Positions 61,533 through 64,000 of a stretch of 64,000 nt of DNA are shown here, in pieces. How positions within the stretch are numbered: the stretch's first letter is position 1; each line of letters starts with the position of its first letter. The notes under the pieces are model-generated. The model saw only the letters and a program-made list of their open reading frames with translations. It had not been told where the DNA came from and ran no database searches. Source of the stretch: Io17-Chloro-G2 sp034420695 (lineage in GTDB: Bacteria > Chloroflexota > Dehalococcoidia > Lucifugimonadales > UBA3495); NCBI GenBank assembly GCA_034420695.1, contig DAOULB010000032.1, positions 62,001 through 126,000 on the forward strand. Reading direction: 5' to 3'. A program made the translations under genes and the position numbers.

Positions 61533-62636
61533 TTAAAATTCCTTAATTCGAGGCAGCACTTCCTTACCGAAGAGCTCGATCTGGCGCATCACGTCCTTGT
61601 GGCTGACGCTGGGCTGCTGGAAGAAGAGGTCCACCACCCCGGTGCCGCACCGGTCGTGGAATGCCTTCATCTGGTCCACGACGGTATCGGGCCCTCCCAT
61701 AAAGCTCAGGGACGGGGCAGCGCCCACCACGTCTCCTTGAGGACTGCCGGCTATGACGTTTCGAAGGTCGAACTGCTCTCCGGTGCGGGCTGCCTGCACC
61801 GCCTGTTCCACGGCGTGGCTCATGCCCAACCGGCGGCGGCTCTGGGGCCCCCTGAGACCGTCGAACCAGTCCTGCGCCTGCTTGTCGGTTTCCCCCAAGT
61901 AGATGCTGCCACGGTACACCCGCTGGTCCGGCTCCGGTTCCCAGCCAGCGTCCTGGCACCACTGGTAGTACTTGTCGGCGACCTTGGCCATCTGTTCTAC
62001 GGGGATGAAGGACACGCCCAAGCCCAGGCCGTGGTCGGCGGCATACTTGACAGCGTCGTCGCTCCTGGTGGCCACGATGGCCGGGGGCATTGGCTGCTGC
62101 ACCGGGTGGGGCCACACCGAGACGGTGCGGTACTGGTAGTAGCGGCCCTCCCATGCAAAGGGCTCCGGTTCGGTGAGGGCCTTGATGACCAAGTCCATGC
62201 CCTCCAGGAGCCTGGCCCGCCCTTCATTGGGGTTGATGCCGTAGGTCTGGTCCTCGTTGGGCGTGCCGCGGAGGAACCCAATGATTACCCGCCCATCGGT
62301 GAGGTTGTCCAGCATACCCAGTTCTTCGGCCACCCGCACCGGGTTATTGAGGGGAAGGAGTTGGCCCAGGATGGCGATCCTGACCCGCTTGCATCTTTCA
62401 GCCACCGCTGCGGCCATCAACGCCGGGTTGCCGGTGGCGATGCGGCCGGAGTAGTGGTGCTCTGAGAAGCTGACCCACTCGAAGCCCATCTCCTCGGCGA
62501 ACTCGCATTCTTCGATGCCTTCTTGGTAACTCTGGACCGATATCTTGGGGTCATGGTAGCTGGCCGGAATGGGCCAAGTATCCGGAAACTTGCTCCGTTC
62601 CGAATAACCCATGGGTCCGAAATAGGATGCCTTCAT
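61533..62636 (-). CDS. Luciferase-like (LLM class) flavin-dependent monooxygenase
   Basis: A 367-residue flavin monooxygenase; GGAGG sets the start at 62636. FAEEMGFEWVSFSEHHYSG, RVRIAILGQLLPLNNPVRVAEELGMLDNLTDGRVIIGFLRG and PAIVATRSDDAVKYAADHGLG are family motifs. Divergent from the one at 53042 (identity limited to motifs). Upstream of the alpha/beta hydrolase. Confidence 0.92.
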   Translation of the reverse strand: MKASYFGPMGYSERSKFPDTWPIPASYHDPKISVQSYQEGIEECEFAEEMGFEWVSFSEHHYSGRIATGNPALMAAAVAERCKRVRIAILGQLLPLNNPVRVAEELGMLDNLTDGRVIIGFLRGTPNEDQTYGINPNEGRARLLEGMDLVIKALTEPEPFAWEGRYYQYRTVSVWPHPVQQPMPPAIVATRSDDAVKYAADHGLGLGVSFIPVEQMAKVADKYYQWCQDAGWEPEPDQRVYRGSIYLGETDKQAQDWFDGLRGPQSRRRLGMSHAVEQAVQAARTGEQFDLRNVIAGSPQGDVVGAAPSLSFMGGPDTVVDQMKAFHDRCGTGVVDLFFQQPSVSHKDVMRQIELFGKEVLPRIKEF

Positions 62637-62921
62637 AGGCTGCCTCCACTGCCGTGAGTGGCCTGCAATCGACTGCGGTCCCTGCAGGGCACGCCAGCCT
62701 GGACGTTTCACGGTGACTGACCGTTGCTGATATTGTACCTGAAAAACGGCAACCGGCGGTTGATGTTGCCTGTCGCGGGACGACAGCCACTTTCGCCTCC
62801 CGCACCAGGCAAGACTAGCAGAACGGGACCATTTGCAGGAAATGCCGGCTATGTTCTGCGAAGGTTGCTGCCATTCCGCCAGCCTGGTCCTGAACGAGGG
62901 TATTTTCCTCAGACCGGTTAT

Positions 62922-64000
62922 TCAGGTCTGGGAGATAACCGGCGGTTTGAGGCCGCGAGCCGGGGAGACTGCTTCGTAGGCGTCGGCGACTTGGTACAGG
63001 GTGGCCTCATCGAAGGGACGACCGATGAACTGGACTCCGATGGGGAGACCGGCCTTGGTGAACCCGCAGGGGACTGACATGGAGGGGAGACCGGTGGCGT
63101 TGCTGGGCGAGGTGCAACGGGCGGTCATTCCGGCTCCCGGTCCACGGGTGGGGTAGGTGGAGCCGGCGATTTCCACCGATTCGGCGTCGATGCGCCAAGC
63201 CGCCACCGGGGACGACGGGGTGACGAGGAAGTCCACGTCTTGCAGCACCCGGGCGTAATCCTCCTTGATGATGCGCTGCACCTTCATTGCCTTGGAGTAG
63301 TCCCGGCCCAGCACGAACTGCCCTGCCAGGGTGCGGTACAACACGGTGGGGCCATAGTCCTCGCGGGACTCTTCAAGGAACTGCTCGTGGGCCACCAGGC
63401 TGTCTGCCATGCCGGGGATGCGGAGTGCTCCGGCGTATTGCATGCTGGGAATGTCTACTTCCCTGGCCTCTACGCCCAACTCCTCAAGGGCGCCAATGGC
63501 CCGGCGGACCGCCGCTTCGGTCTCGGGATGGACTACGTCGAAGTAATAGTTGGGTATGCCCAGCTTCAGGCCGGAAAGGTCCCGACCCAATGAAGCGGAA
63601 AAGTCGGGCATCGGGACCGGCACGGTGCTGGGGTCCAAGGGGTCGAAGCCGGCGATTATCTGCAACACCGCGGCGCTGTCCCGGGCCGAGCGGGTGATGG
63701 GCCCGATGTGGTCGCCATTGAAGCTGGTGACCATGAGGCCCCGCTGGCTAACCCGGCCGAAGGTCTGCTTCATTCCAACCACGCCGCAGAAGTTGGCCGG
63801 GCCGCGGACGGAGCCTCCCAAGTCGGTGCCCAGGGAGGCGAAGGTTACGCAGGAAGCCACGTTGGCCCCGCCTCCGCCGCTGGAACCGCCGGGAATGTGG
63901 TCCAAGTTCCAGGGATTGTGGACGGCCCCGTAGTGGAGGTTATTGGAAGTGGGCCCGGCGGCGAACTCTTCCAAGTTCTCCTTCCCCAGGATGACTGCGC
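62922..64000 (-). CDS. Amidase signature family enzyme, 5' end beyond window
   Basis: At least 359 residues of an amidase; the frame is open to the window edge, so the N-terminus with the catalytic Lys is not seen. The signature is HIPGGSSGGGGANVAS (cis-Ser) and SLGTDLGGSVRGPANFCGVVGMKQTFG (nucleophile Ser), followed by GPITRSARDSAAVLQIIAG. GatA is less likely because there is no gatB/gatC nearby; probably a catabolic amidase. Confidence 0.9.
   Translation of the reverse strand, partial: AVILGKENLEEFAAGPTSNNLHYGAVHNPWNLDHIPGGSSGGGGANVASCVTFASLGTDLGGSVRGPANFCGVVGMKQTFGRVSQRGLMVTSFNGDHIGPITRSARDSAAVLQIIAGFDPLDPSTVPVPMPDFSASLGRDLSGLKLGIPNYYFDVVHPETEAAVRRAIGALEELGVEAREVDIPSMQYAGALRIPGMADSLVAHEQFLEESREDYGPTVLYRTLAGQFVLGRDYSKAMKVQRIIKEDYARVLQDVDFLVTPSSPVAAWRIDAESVEIAGSTYPTRGPGAGMTARCTSPSNATGLPSMSVPCGFTKAGLPIGVQFIGRPFDEATLYQVADAYEAVSPARGLKPPVISQT

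Overview
This is a GC-rich, gene-dense bacterial chromosome segment with no rRNA or tRNA gene that I can recognise. The best fit is a Chloroflexota (Dehalococcoidia, SAR202-like) genome. That is inference from the gene mix: luciferase-like flavin monooxygenases, amidohydrolases, an MmgE/PrpD protein, an SMP-30 lactonase, a TcuA-like flavoprotein, a penicillin acylase, and several small paralogous families (retropepsin-like proteases, PaREP1/HEPN-like proteins). TGA is an ordinary stop for many genes here, so the code is standard, with two striking exceptions at 18.98 and 19.37 kb.

Layout. 0-2.6 kb: an edge-truncated PaREP1-like gene and an S9 peptidase. 2.6-5.6 kb (minus): half of an HK97-type phage head module (zinc-ribbon protein, large terminase, portal). 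5.8-17.8 kb: catabolic and transport genes, including an amidohydrolase with an internal Rieske domain, an MFS transporter, a TcuA-like flavoprotein, an alcohol dehydrogenase, a primase-C-terminus-like protein and MmgE/PrpD, followed by queF-yhhQ for queuosine. 18-20 kb: a Rid protein and two adjacent candidate selenoproteins, an OsmC-family protein and a cobalamin/iron-siderophore-type substrate-binding protein. In each, an in-frame TGA replaces a family cysteine and is followed by a SECIS-like hairpin. 20-25.2 kb: nuclease-like genes, a Lon-N-domain protein, gamma-glutamyltransferase, a PaREP1-like gene and an A-type Fe-S carrier-like protein. 25.2-26.1 kb: a non-coding region with a 10-bp-phased repeat array and a possible short RNA. 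26.1-29.6 kb: the other half of the phage head module (protease, major capsid protein, accessory proteins).

29.9-38.6 kb: lactonase, enoyl-CoA hydratase and TlyA in a row, a permease with an ATPase-like tail, a lipoprotein of four tandem Cache-like repeats, a PncC/CinA-like protein, a YdeI-family pseudogene and a truncated substrate-binding protein. 38.7-44.5 kb: penicillin acylase, metallo-beta-lactamase-fold hydrolase, a PIN/antitoxin pair, VOC protein and retropepsin. 44.8-52.9 kb: a cobalamin riboswitch with terminator followed by a ferredoxin-like gene, a ChuX-like gene and the late cobalamin genes cobB, cobO, cobT, cobS, cbiB and cobD. 53-64 kb: two flavin monooxygenases, an amidohydrolase with an apparent frameshift at its metal-binding start, a PD-(D/E)XK protein, a three-gene membrane/cupredoxin cluster, cupin, alpha/beta hydrolase and an edge-truncated amidase.

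The two most notable signals are the adjacent candidate selenoproteins and the head module split between 2.6-5.6 kb and 26.1-29.6 kb. A single inversion of about 23.4 kb would rejoin that module as terminase-portal-protease-capsid.
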